Position numbers and translations under genes: made by a program. This document shows, piece after piece, positions 25,601 through 37,111 of a stretch of 64,000 nucleotides of DNA (positions within the stretch are counted from its first letter, which is position 1; every line of letters starts with the position of its first letter). Source of the DNA: Ignelater luminosus (Eukaryota; Arthropoda; Insecta; Coleoptera; Elateridae); contig VTPC01090930.1 of NCBI GenBank assembly GCA_011009095.1, positions 62,001-126,000 on the forward strand, given 5' to 3'. A model generated the notes under the pieces. That model was not told where the DNA came from. It worked only from the letters and a program-made list of their open reading frames with translations, and did not search any database.

Positions 25601-28600
25601 TATGTAATCGGAGGACTGAGTCTAGCGTGAATCAACCGGTTTGGAAGTCAAATTGGTGATTAGGGGTGCTTAATAGAAAGTTTCAGATACTAGCTGATAC
25701 CAAATGTGAGAAATAGCACTCACCAGTTCTTTCTGAAGTCTACAGAAGACCCAAGTTTGATTACAACATAAAAATTCTATTTTTGAGTTTCTAAAGCTTT
25801 GATACAGCAATATTACTTTTAATAGTACGGATTGAAACCAAGAACAACAGATGGAGCACAAGCTAGGTTTCTACCTGACATGAATAATCATTTTCTAGTT
25901 TAGTCTTACATAGGATCTTCGTGAAATATTGTCAGATGAGTACTATGTGTGAATATCAACTGATCAAGTGTGGGGAGATGGCTTAAGAAGGCGTCGCACA
26001 CTGCACTGGTCCGAAATCAGAAATACGTGATTGAAAATCGTATCTTTTCAGTTTGTCAACGTATAATTCTGGAAATTTGGTTACAGACGTTCTAAATACC
26101 GTAGAAAAGGAAAGGAAAGCAGTTTTTTGTATATTTATATCTATCACTGTCCATAACAATGTCTTGTCTAGTGACGTCTAGCAATTTTCTGAACTGAATG
26201 GTTTTCTCAAGATTTTCCAAGATTAGAATTAAATCTAAAATCTGTTTCTTTCAGTATTTTGAAAATAACAATAAAGGTGAGATTGTCTAGAAAAATACAT
26301 TAACAGACAGTAAGGTGTCTGCTAGAAATTTCTACACCAATACGCAATCAGAGATAAAGATCCTTTATTCAAAAAAATTTGTTAAGTAATTCAATTCCAA
26401 AATACAAGGTACTGCAGAGTTAATAGAATTTCACTCGATGTGAGGTTGTTATTACAAAAGAATTTTGTTATCTGAGAAATAAGATTATTCTTACCTTAAA
26501 AGGTAAGAGTCCTTTAAAACAAAAATAAATAAAACCAGAAAAATGGAAGTGACAAATTGACAAAGCTTCTTCCTTATTAAAATTTAAACATTCCTAACTT
26601 GATCGCGATCCGTTCATAAACAATCAAATCACAAGCACTTACGTAATGTTGCTGCTTCTTGTATCGGACCGGACCGCCTTGTAGAACTGAGAAAGTGATG
26701 GCATAGTTACTACTTATCAATAGCGGCTGCGATATAATCAATCCATACTAAAATAAAACTTGACTGGTTCGAGCTTTACAATTACGACTTCATTGGTTAT
26801 CAAATATGGTTATTTTATCTCTTTCAATTTAAGTGCGAGATACAAGGTTGAGCTTTAATGTAAATAAATTCAACATAATATTGAATTATTCCTTTTAAGT
26901 CAGAATTTCATTACAAGGGTTATATTTGTCAGGAAACGAAAAAAAATCGTTTCATCTCAGCACCCTTGTCGTGTTATCCTTTCCGTGGCCATCAAAGAAA
27001 CCAAATAACACTTTTCCTTGTATATTGGTAAAAGATCTTTTTGCGAGGGACAGAATAAAAAAAACTGGAAATAACAGCAAGGAAAGTTAATAAATCTAAT
27101 AAGGCAAGTCTGCTAGTGTTAGACAATGACGTATGAGCCAATAAGCCGGCAATGTTCGAGTGGGCCATGACCGATCGTCAGCTGTTCCCTGCAGCGAACC
27201 CATGCAGAGCCTGCTCTAATCGAAGATCTGTTATCTGACAACCTCCGATAGCGAGAGTTTTGATAGAGATACATGTTTTATAGGTTCTTTTTTTTATCGA
27301 TTCAAGTATCGGTTTCCATTTCAGACAAATTTCAATTTTAAATTCACAAAGAAACTCCATAATGAGAGGTGAAGGATTTCTTACAAAGTTCAATAAATTC
27401 CTAATTTTTATTGTTATCGATCTCTCAGCAGGCTAATTTTATCCTACAAAATATTAATAGGATTATCTGGTGTGCATTCAAAAAAGCCAATTATTTAACC
27501 ATTATTGAGTATTAATGACCGTACTCAGGAAACAGGTGAGAAAATAACTTTATCGCTGTCGGTTTCAGAATTTAGAATTATTCAGTTGTTGGCTTACGGT
27601 TGCACCTGTTAAGGAATGTTTTTAATATCAATACAATTTATTTATAAATTAACCCATTATCATTATTTAAATTTCCTTAACGCATTTACAAGTAGCACGG
27701 TTGCAGCAAGGCGAAATAAATTCTACATAAACTGGGAATTAAGTTTAGTATGAAAAATTACAAATTTTAAATTTGAAATATTTTTATTGATTTTCGTTAA
27801 TAAATTTAAAGACGTTGCTAATGGATTTGCGTTTCCTTTAGAATTTTAATTAATTTTTTCTTTACATAAAAAATTCAATGTCAAAATTCTATTGAACCCA
27901 TCTTTTTATTAATTTAAATTTAGATTCTCCAAAACCATTATAAAGCGCATTCTTCCAATGACAATAATAACACAATTGACCGGTTTTATCGAACCGTAAT
28001 TACAGTAGTCCAAATCAGTTCGATCAGACATCTTCTGGATGTATCAATATTATAATGAAGGTGGTCCGTTGTTGTAGGTTATGGCTATCAATGATAAACT
28101 TCGCCGCCTTTGATCTGTCGGTGCCGACAAGGAATACCACGCCCAGTCCTACACCAATATTGGCATTTGATTCCGACAAAGGTAAGGTGGCTTTGAATCG
28201 GAGATTTCTTGATTTTACACCTGTAGTTTACAATGATATTAGTTGTGCATATATTGCCCTCTCTGCTTTGAACCAAACCAAGATTGGGCTGTTCTCGTTC
28301 AACGTTATTTGCTCGTAAAGTTGTTAGCAAGGAATATTAACAGATGTTAGACCCTCAAACAGAATTTACAGGTGGATTCTGTTTGGATATTTGTTTATAA
28401 TGTTTGTCTCTTTTATGATATGAACGTCTGATAAGCTTATAATAAAGGAATTAAGTTTTTATATTATTTAGATCCACATCACTTCCTCCGATGTTAAAGT
28501 CTGTATATTATTTCCGGTACGCAACTTTTCAGTTTTATGGGAAAACTTTTTTCTTATCGAGAAGAGAAGGAAAGAATTTACTGTAACATTAGAAATTAAA

Positions 28601-31600
28601 CGACGGCCCACTCATCAGTCACAATTTCTTCGAAAATCACATCGATCTTATACGATAATCCCATCACGTATACTTAGCAGGAATATAACAGTCTTTGATT
28701 TGAATAACAATTTGTACAAAAAGGTAATATACTAATCGTAGGCGGCTCTTCTGTTTGTGTATGTGCGTTCGTTTCAGAAACCGCCACGTCCAAATAAGCC
28801 ATAGTGTAATAAACATGAACGTAACATCGTCAACACACGATAAACAAAATCAAATCGGTTCATTCCATCTCATAGCTGCACGTAAACCTGAGATGGCCGT
28901 ATTTATTTTACAAATTTATGAGCAAAGATCGCATCTCGGTCCGCAATTATATATGTGATGTATGGGCTGGTCTTGGTCGACCAGGAGAATGCTACCTGAA
29001 TATGTTATTATAGTAACCTTATGAAAACGGTTTTTGTCTTCTCATCCACGGGATAAAAAATGTTTTTATTATATCATCACTTTGAAATCTTAAAAACGAG
29101 AAAGTCGCACGAATAAGTAGTATTCATAAAATAACAAAATCAAATCTATAAGGAGCTTTGAGAAACTGATTTTTTAATTACTCTTAAATGAAAATCTTAG
29201 AACATGAACAGATTTATACTATTGCATAGAAATTATTTACTAATAATTATTCGAAGAAGGAAGGAAGAAACACCATCGTGCATAAATCACATGGAAAGAA
29301 AGTAACTTTTTTTCTAAAAGTGCTCTGTACTATTAAGGCATTATATTACTTATAAATATGATCAAGCTCTAAACTCTTTTAATCTATATTAAACACTTTG
29401 TGAAATGGACCGTAATAAGTCTAACACGGCAACTTTAGTGTTTGGTCTAATTTTCTTAATAGAATTATGATTACAAAGTGTGCAGAAGAATAATTTGCTG
29501 ATAGTTATGTGTTTCGTCAGACGTCAAAGTCACAATAATTGACATCTTCATTTAAAGGTGCTCAGGTCTTTTAAGGCAATTGTGCTTAATTGAAAGTTGC
29601 ACTTATACATAGTGAACCATTGCCACCATGAACTTAATAGTCCGTTTTCCATAATACTGTGCATGTTCTGTTTTTCAAAATATGTCTCTAGTATTTTAAA
29701 TAATTCTTTCCACTTCTTTTGGCACCAGCAGCTAAATTATGACTGAACATATGATGCCCTAGACTCCATAACTTTTGAAACGCATCAACCATAATTATGA
29801 ACCTCAATCGAATAGAATTTGAAAAGCAGCTTTGGAGGAATGCACAGTAACTCTTATAGAAACATATATGGTCATGCTAATTAGTACTTTTGCCCTTTAC
29901 CAACCGGATCGTCTTAGCTTCTTATGCATTAGTGTAGAGTTGAATGCAGCATGCTAAGCCATTTATCTAGTTTTCTGATTTTTATCAAAGGTAATAATAA
30001 TTGAAACCTATACGCGTAGTATCCATTATTAATTAATGAAGAGAGATGAACTTTAAAATTGTGTCCATTATAGTTTCAGTTTGCTACCATCTAACCTTAA
30101 CACTTCTATCCCAAAAGCATCTGAACCATTTAATTCAAATTTATATAACTGTAAAGAGCATTACAATCTCTATGAGTTATATAATTACAAGAAACTGATG
30201 GTTAGTACTATTTAAAAGAGTTAATGACGTCATAACGTATGTTCCATGTTAATGATGATACAAAGAAATATTTTTGATTTCTATTATCAAAAGATTTCCA
30301 AATGCAGATCTAAAAACTCGACACAGGTTAAAACTACGTGTATCTAGTCCTTATTTATATTACAACTGAGGTTCAAAAGTAAAAATGATTTCAAGCTAAC
30401 GATGTCATATTATGATAAATCTTTTTTAAAAAGTCAGATTTGTTCACTTAAAATATAGACCTCCACACTCTTTATGGATACTGGCCGAGATCAGAGTTAT
30501 ATTCTTCAGTCATGGAAAGGAACATTTTACTTTGGAATGAGGAATGCTGCGGGATAATCACTGAATTGTCTGGAAGAAAACAACAAAGAACTGACGAGCT
30601 AACCTGACAAGGAACTGTGAATACACCACAGCTCACTTCTCAACAAAATGTTACTCAAATTTACATGTGACTGATCTTCTAATGGCTTCTCAGTAATTGC
30701 TCTAAAGAAAGAGAGAGTAGAAGTTCGCATATTTGGGAAAAACAACTACAGCAAAATTTGAGATCGTTATTTCGAAAAGACGCAAACAAGTTTTTATCAT
30801 TTTTTGATACTCTGATATACCATTTTTAGAAATAATATTACTTAAATAGCTACCATCACTCTCGACACATTCTCGAGAATAGACTACATTCAGAACAAGT
30901 CTCATTACATCCTCTGGTAAATGCAGTCTTTTTAGATATTCTACTTTTCAGGTCTATTGTGACTGAACTTATAAACCTTACTTTTCAGATAAACCCATGA
31001 TAAAAATCTGGTGGAAGAGCCGGTTAGTCTACATTGTCACATCTGGAGTTCAGTGGCCTCATCTTGTTGCAACCGAATTTTTCGTCGGTCAGGGCTGTTA
31101 ATATGTGAAATTAGAACATTTTCTATCATGTGCACATACCGTTCAGAGGTGATTGCTACTAATTGTCTAGCTTCATACTATCATGTCAAAAGTAAATATT
31201 CTTCACCTAACACTTACTTACTAAACGATGCTTTTCATTACATAAATGTTTTTGGTGTCAAAAAGAGTCCTTCTAAGTACTAAGAACTGCAGCAAAACCG
31301 GTACTTTTGACTCTATTTTATTTAACTAAACAAGTCCACTTAAATCGTTTAATACTAGCACAGGAATAACACAAACAATATTACAAATTACTAAATGTCT
31401 TATACACAAAACAATGTTTTGGTCATAGTGTGGCGCAAGTTACCTATCCTATGATTTTCCCTCTTGTTAACACTAGATCGGTATTAGACTCACTCTGACT
31501 ATTTGTTACTCCAATTGTAAGTGAAAATGGTTTCGTCTGTCACGAGAACATTCTCCAGGAAGTTCAGATCTTTTTTAATGCTGTAACTTTTTAACTTTCG

Positions 31601-34600
31601 ATGAAAACTTCTTGTTGATAAATCAACAGCAAGTACATAACGTGTAATCGACCTTCAGTGACTACTCACCACAGCCGCTGTTATTCTTTTAATATTTGTT
31701 TTGAGTACAAATTGTAACATTACGCCCTGTTTGAAGAGACAATGCCAAGCAGTCGATTGTGTACCCAAAGTTGTATCATTTTAAGCTTGGCAGTAGGAGA
31801 CTGCTTTGTGTCGCCACTATGAACAGTTGCTGTTTAGTTTTTAAAAGATATTAGAATGAGATTAAAAGTCGTTGTTCCGCCATTAGTGTCTGTCTACAAA
31901 CCTAATAGAATCAGCTTTAAAGATTATGACAGATTTGAAGCAAAAACGTGTAAGAGTAACAATGAACAACATCCAGATAAACTTACAATAACTTTCTTAT
32001 CTAAAATAGTTCAGTCTCACAGTCTCATTCTCATTAGAGTAAAATTAAGTAAAGAGATTCCACATATGGTAGTTAGGAGAAAATGTTTCGAATCAATCTT
32101 GTTCTTATCCTTATACCTTGTTTGATTATTGTAAGTTGGTAGCCATCTCCGAGATCACAGTCTTGCTTGTTGCGGCTGTTCAAGTAAGAGCCATTGCTTT
32201 TTGGTCAAATTGTCTAAGTAATTTTTAGTTCCAGCCATCCCTATTTTTAAGTTTTATCCTTTTCTTAGAAATCTGCAAAAACCTTGCAACTGTAAAACTT
32301 CCGAGTCAATAACTGGACAATGATAAGGATTTTTCTTAAGTTTATTAGCATTTAATTGTGCATTTCCTGCTTTTGTATGTTTTGAAAATATTTTGTTTCA
32401 TGTCAAAATTATAAATTTGATTAATAGGTTCACAGTCAGATCTAGAATCCATCGAGAATTTTTGGCCTTAATCTTGAGCAAAGAATATGGTGTGCAAGTA
32501 CATGTAAGGAATTTCCAGCAACATTTTCCTGTTGTGAAATAAAGAATAGATGAGAAGAATTCTATTTTATTTTAAAAAGATATTTACAAGATGTAAAAGA
32601 GCAACCGCTACAATATGTAAAAATAAAAAATATAAAAATACCTTGCCAAAAATTTGAAAGCCAAATGTTTATTTAACTTATGACCTGATAATACTTTTGA
32701 AACTTGGTATAGTCTGTCTGTTTGTTTGGTAGCTAGCCAAAGTAGATTTATAAATGACCAGAAAACTCTTCCTTGGCATTAAGATTTTAGGCATTACCAG
32801 TACGTCACTTGTTGAGTATTGCTTGCATTACTATTTGTTCTGTCAGTAAACCATTGATTTCGTTCATTTCGGCTTAATTATCACAAAAGATTTTTAGGTT
32901 ATCTTCTCCAATCTACAATCTCTTGTTTATAAATCCATGAGTCTTGCATAACCTTCACCGACTGTTTTCTTACTTTTTTACTAGTGATCTATCTATGCTC
33001 AAGCAAACGAGTTTCGCTAAGTTGTGCTCCTAAAATTCTACAGCGGAATTCTTTTCGTAGATTTGTGTAAAAGAAAAATATTTTTTGATTAGAAAATGGA
33101 GTTTTACCAGATTTTGAGATTAATTTTAGCAATTTTTACTATGCATCAATTCGGTATCTCAATGACCTGGAGCTACTTTGTGTTTAATAACTAATAAACT
33201 ATAAAAGGTTGTTTAGTTTTAATAGTACCGCTACATATGGATTTACAAATCCGGAATAGACATTAGATATTCTTCTTCAATTTTTCTTGTTTTGCTAATA
33301 CCATCGTTAGTGTTAATTTATGTTAATTATGAATAAATTTAAATATCTAAACTGTCGATTACTTCGTCATTATACGTTTAGCTTTAAGCAAAACATTAAG
33401 TGCTCTTTTAAGTGTATCCCTACCCAACTTAAGTTGAACGTTCTTCTACCGACTAACCATGGCCTAAAAGACAAACGCCCAACCAGTTGAAGACAGAAAA
33501 TTATGTTATTGTTTTAGTTTAGTTCACTACTGAACAATAATGTTCTGTTGGTTTTTCAAGTTTTCAGAATTTGTTTGACATGCCGACAACAGTGCAATGA
33601 TATTCAATTTGAAGTGAGCCTTGAAAATGATACCCACAATAATAATTTTCAACGATGTCTTTGTCAAAAGACGCGCGTAATCACCTTTAAAAAATGTCAT
33701 GAACGTTGATTAATTGTTCTGATTTCACAATTAAAATAATTTGGAAATTTTTTAAACTTTAGTCATAATTTAAAAAATTTATGCCGTAACAGTTTCAAAG
33801 CAGTAGTAAGAGGAGATAAGTTAATCCATAAATTTAATTATTCAGCCATAAATTGTAAAAATTAATAAAAAAAATTCTAGAAATTTTTGCAGACCCAAAA
33901 ATAGACATAATAAATTAACACCAAAAGCGGAACTCGCGTGTATTTTAAAAGTCGATGGTCAAACCTTATATTTATAAAAGAATATTCGATTAGTACTTAT
34001 AAACGGAACTAAATCGATAATATAGAGTTATTATTGCTTCTGCGATTAAATAGCAGATCTTAAATCACGATATTGTAAAGATTAAAATCGCTCGCGGTGT
34101 TTTTTCGATGTAGGTGGCATAATCTTGCAAGGAAATTGATTTTTGCTACATAATGTCTATTTACTGATGCAAAAGATAAAAGTGAGACTTCGTGATTATG
34201 AAGTAATGTTTAAGTGGAAATTTTATACGACAATGATCTCCGTAAGAAGAACAACGGTTTTACGGCTTAAACAAAAAATTGCCATTGTTTTAAAAACTAC
34301 ACATTAAATTCGAGAATACTTAGGGAAGTATATGCAGTGATATGGAAATGTTCCGTTTTTCTGACACACACCGGCAGAAAAATTATTATACATAAAGAGT
34401 ATTTTAATTGCAGTAGCGCGAGAATACATTATCAGATGGAGAGCAAACGCGAATGCGCATTTAATTTCAAATTAATTATATGCCTTGCTTTAAATTGCAT
34501 ACATTTTTCGTCATCGTCTTAATTATTTAGACATTATAATTGAATTTATTACAACAATGCTCAGAATAAGTTTATTGTAAATTATTATTCCTAAGATTTG

Positions 34601-35020
34601 CACACGGTATATTTCATAAAGAATTACTATTGTTGACAGATATTTATAATATTATTTTAATCTCTTTCTTTGTTGTTAATAATTTTGTAATATTCGTGCT
34701 ACTCAAGTTGCTAAACAAAAAACTAAAATCTAACTTACGTTAGACTATTTTTATCCGTTACAAAAAACACATTCAATTAAAGCTTTTCTCCTAACATGAT
34801 TCCGAAGTACATATTAGTAATATTTGAGGTTAATAAGTCGCCAAGAAATCGATCATTTATTCGTTCTGGTTTGTTGGATCACATTGCTAGCCAGTACCTA
34901 CCGACCTATAGGATTACGAATTTCTCTCAAACTTAGAACATGGGTAATTTGAGTAATCAGACTGATGTTATAGATGATTAAGATATGTGCCATAGAATCT
35001 TAGACAACATTCAGCAGGTA
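25601..35020. other. 9.4 kb without a confident gene
   Basis: Frames at 27178-27393, 28055-28318 (plus) with 28088-28330 (minus), 28755-28958, 31011-31283 and 31856-32125 have no recognised domain. The 27130-27260 and 28050-28960 stretches are less AT-rich than their surroundings. One possible transposase scrap at 31480-31640 is listed separately. Confidence 0.45.
31480..31640 (-). pseudogene. Possible Tc1/mariner transposase scrap
   Basis: The minus strand reads IKKDLNFLENVLVTDETIF then YNWSNK. This resembles the region around the first catalytic aspartate of mariner-type transposases (usual form NFL..V.TGDE.W..Y....K). No matching sequence could be read on either side, so it is either a short relic or coincidence. 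Confidence 0.3.
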
Positions 35021-35070
35021 TACAGTGTGTCCCAGATCGAGTGGGATTGCATGGGTAACTTTCTTATTAT
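35021..35070 (+). repeat. Left TIR of IS630/Tc1-like element
   Basis: About 48 bases matching the reverse complement of 37062-37111 with roughly ten differences. It includes the flanking TA. Confidence 0.85.
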
Positions 35071-35548
35071 TACAGTTAGAGATTTAGTTAAGTAGACAAT
35101 GTTGTACAATTTTGTATGTCGATTCAGAATTATGTTAGAAAAGTTTAAAATTCGTAATCGATTAGCAAATATTACAAAAAAGTCAGATATCTCTGTAATT
35201 TAAAAAGCTATGTAGAAAGTTTTAATATAAAAGTTGCTAGCTTCGATGAGATACACTTAAAAATGATACCAGAACAAAATCCAAGATGGCGGATTCGGAC
35301 ATATTAATGACAACTTTCTTTTTTTAAATGGGCGTCATATTGGATTTTTACATGATTAAATAGAATTTTTGTTTCTCTTTTCAACGATATATAACAACCT
35401 ATGTTTAAATTCAAAAATACCTACAATATTAATTGTTTTCATCTTTAGTCAAGTAGGCACAATAAGAAATACAGGTGAAAATTATTTTTTAACAAAATGT
35501 AACAAAACAAAACAATGTAATACCACTAACTATTAAAATGATGACAAA

Positions 35549-36310
35549 TTAGAGTAAATACTCAAAATGTTGTCTGTTGTTAACCAAACACAAACGACAG
35601 TGTTTTGCAACACTGTTAGTTACTTTACGCACTGTTTTCCGATTAATTCTGTAAACGCTTCCACTACTGCTTCAGGTAGCTTTTCTACATTATTGTAATT
35701 GAAATGACTTTCATACACTTTATTTTTTATAGTTTCCCACAAGTAATAGTCGAGAGGTGTCAGGTCCGCTGATCTGGCTCGCCAGGTGTATTAGTCGTTA
35801 TTACTCTGTTATCAAAACGGTCATTCAAATAAGTGATAACAGCTCTTTCATAGTGCGCAGGAGCGCCATCTTGCTGATACCATATTCGGATATTTTGTAC
35901 CAAAGCCAGACCATCTAAAAAATCTTCTAAAGATGCTTGGAGTATTTCCAGATAACGTCGAGCAATTAAGTTACATCAAATATTATGGGTCCAATTAAAC
36001 GGATTCCCAATATGCCACAAAACATATTAAAGCCAAATCGAACTTGATTTCACCGTGGAACCACGATGTGTGAATTATCCTGTGCCCAGTAGTGCTCGTT
36101 ATGCCGATTAAAAACTCCAACGTTAGAAAAGTAAGATTAATCGGTTCATAAAACCCGATTGTTAAAGTCATCCTTTTCTGTACATTTGATGATAAACCAT
36201 CTGCAAAATGTTGATCTGCGAATATTATCATTCGGTCGTAGAGTTTGGGCAATATTCATTTTATAGTAAGGGTGGAATTTGTGCTTTTTTTCCTTAAACA
36301 TCATACTGCT
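35549..36310 (-). pseudogene. Degenerate IS630/Tc1-like transposase
   Basis: Read right to left, HKFHPYYKMNIAQTLRPND (about 36240-36300) is the linker after the HTH region. Then FCRWFI and a block corresponding to LWTDESYFSN around the first catalytic acid, with an in-frame stop, precede FNRHNEHYWAQDNSH (36060-36190). GIRLIGPIIFDV and WYQQDGAPAHYERAVI follow; here the complement of 35840-35880 keeps the Q.DGAPAH signature of the second catalytic aspartate, though a stop or frame change separates some pieces. C-terminal pieces are YLNDRFDNRVI and CRLCLVNNRQHFEYLL, ending at a stop at 35549-35551. The usual SPDL.PLDFFLW block with the third catalytic acid is missing or unreadable. The first ~100 residues are not recognisable. 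The order and motifs fit insect IS630-type transposases with a DDE_3 domain. Confidence 0.85.
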
Positions 36311-36505
36311 ACATTTTTGTTTTATCTGGTAAATACCTTAATGGCTGGTTGTCGTCGCGGCTCTTATCCTTAACCATTAGATATCCCCGAACGATGATCT
36401 TTTAATTTCTTTTTTGCGATGAAACAATTTCATAAATTTCATTTATTTTATCTAGCATTAGATAAACAAATGTAAAATAAATGTCAAACAAATGCCTAAT
36501 GTAAT

Positions 36506-36550
36506 TTGTCAGGATTTTGACTTGTCGGGATTTTGATTGTCAGGATTTTA
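36506..36550 (+). repeat. Three 14-16-bp tandem units inside the transposon
   Basis: TTGTCAGGATTTTGAC, TTGTCGGGATTTTGA and TTGTCAGGATTTTA follow one another directly. They lie in the non-coding right half of the element, next to an inverted pair CATTTATTTTA/TAAAATAAATG at about 36438-36482. Confidence 0.6.
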
Positions 36551-37061
36551 AACGGATCCGATATGTTCTGTTTACAATCACTGATTTGAATTTTCTTATT
36601 ACATGTTTACGTATTCATTCAAAAATTTCACCTCAAATTCTTGTACATTGGCGAATTGTGCCATATGATGAAACGTAATGAATTGTTTGTTGTGGTCGTA
36701 GTGAACCTTGTAAGCGATTGTAAGTAACAAGTTGTGACTGTTGTGAATAGTAAACTGAAGTTAATGAATTGTGTACAATGAGTACTCCAGACAGAGGTAC
36801 TAAAAAACAAGTAATTTCCTGTTTGTTACTCTACACTTGATTTAGGAGAAAACTATTTTTGTATTTTCTTTGTGAAGCAAACAAAATGATTTTTTTTAGC
36901 TTCGAAAATAAAGGAGTTACAGCAAATTGAAGGAATCGGTCTTTTTTCACTTTTTCTCTCTAGGGAAAAAACAAAAGACACCAACTTATATCTGGCAAAG
37001 GTAATGGAATAAGCATGAAAAAAGAGGTCAGGAGTACCTAAGCTGTTTTCATTTATCTGAG

Positions 37062-37111
37062 TTAATAAGAAAGTTGCCCATTTAATCCCATCTAAATTGG
37101 ACCACACTGTA
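37062..37111 (-). repeat. Right TIR of IS630/Tc1-like element
   Basis: Inverted partner of 35021-35070, ending ...CACACTG followed by TA. Confidence 0.85.

Larger units (their letters stand above)
35021..37111 (-). mobile_element. IS630/Tc1-like DNA transposon, 2.09 kb, with TIRs and TA flanks
   Basis: The left end begins TACAGTGTGTCCCAGATCGA, and the complement of the right end begins TACAGTGTGGTCCAATTTAG. The similarity runs about 48 bases, including the shared AACTTTCTTATTA. TA is present at 35021-35022 and 37110-37111, as expected for a TA target duplication, giving an element of 35023-37109. A transposase remnant lies in the left half on the minus strand. The right 0.75 kb has no readable protein and carries a short tandem repeat (36506-36550). 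Both ends are still readable, yet the gene is dead. Confidence 0.85.

Noticed and set aside
28755-28958. 67-codon frame in a CpG-richer stretch, considered as an exon
   Set aside because: No recognised domain, no supported splice sites, and nothing in the neighbourhood to support a gene.
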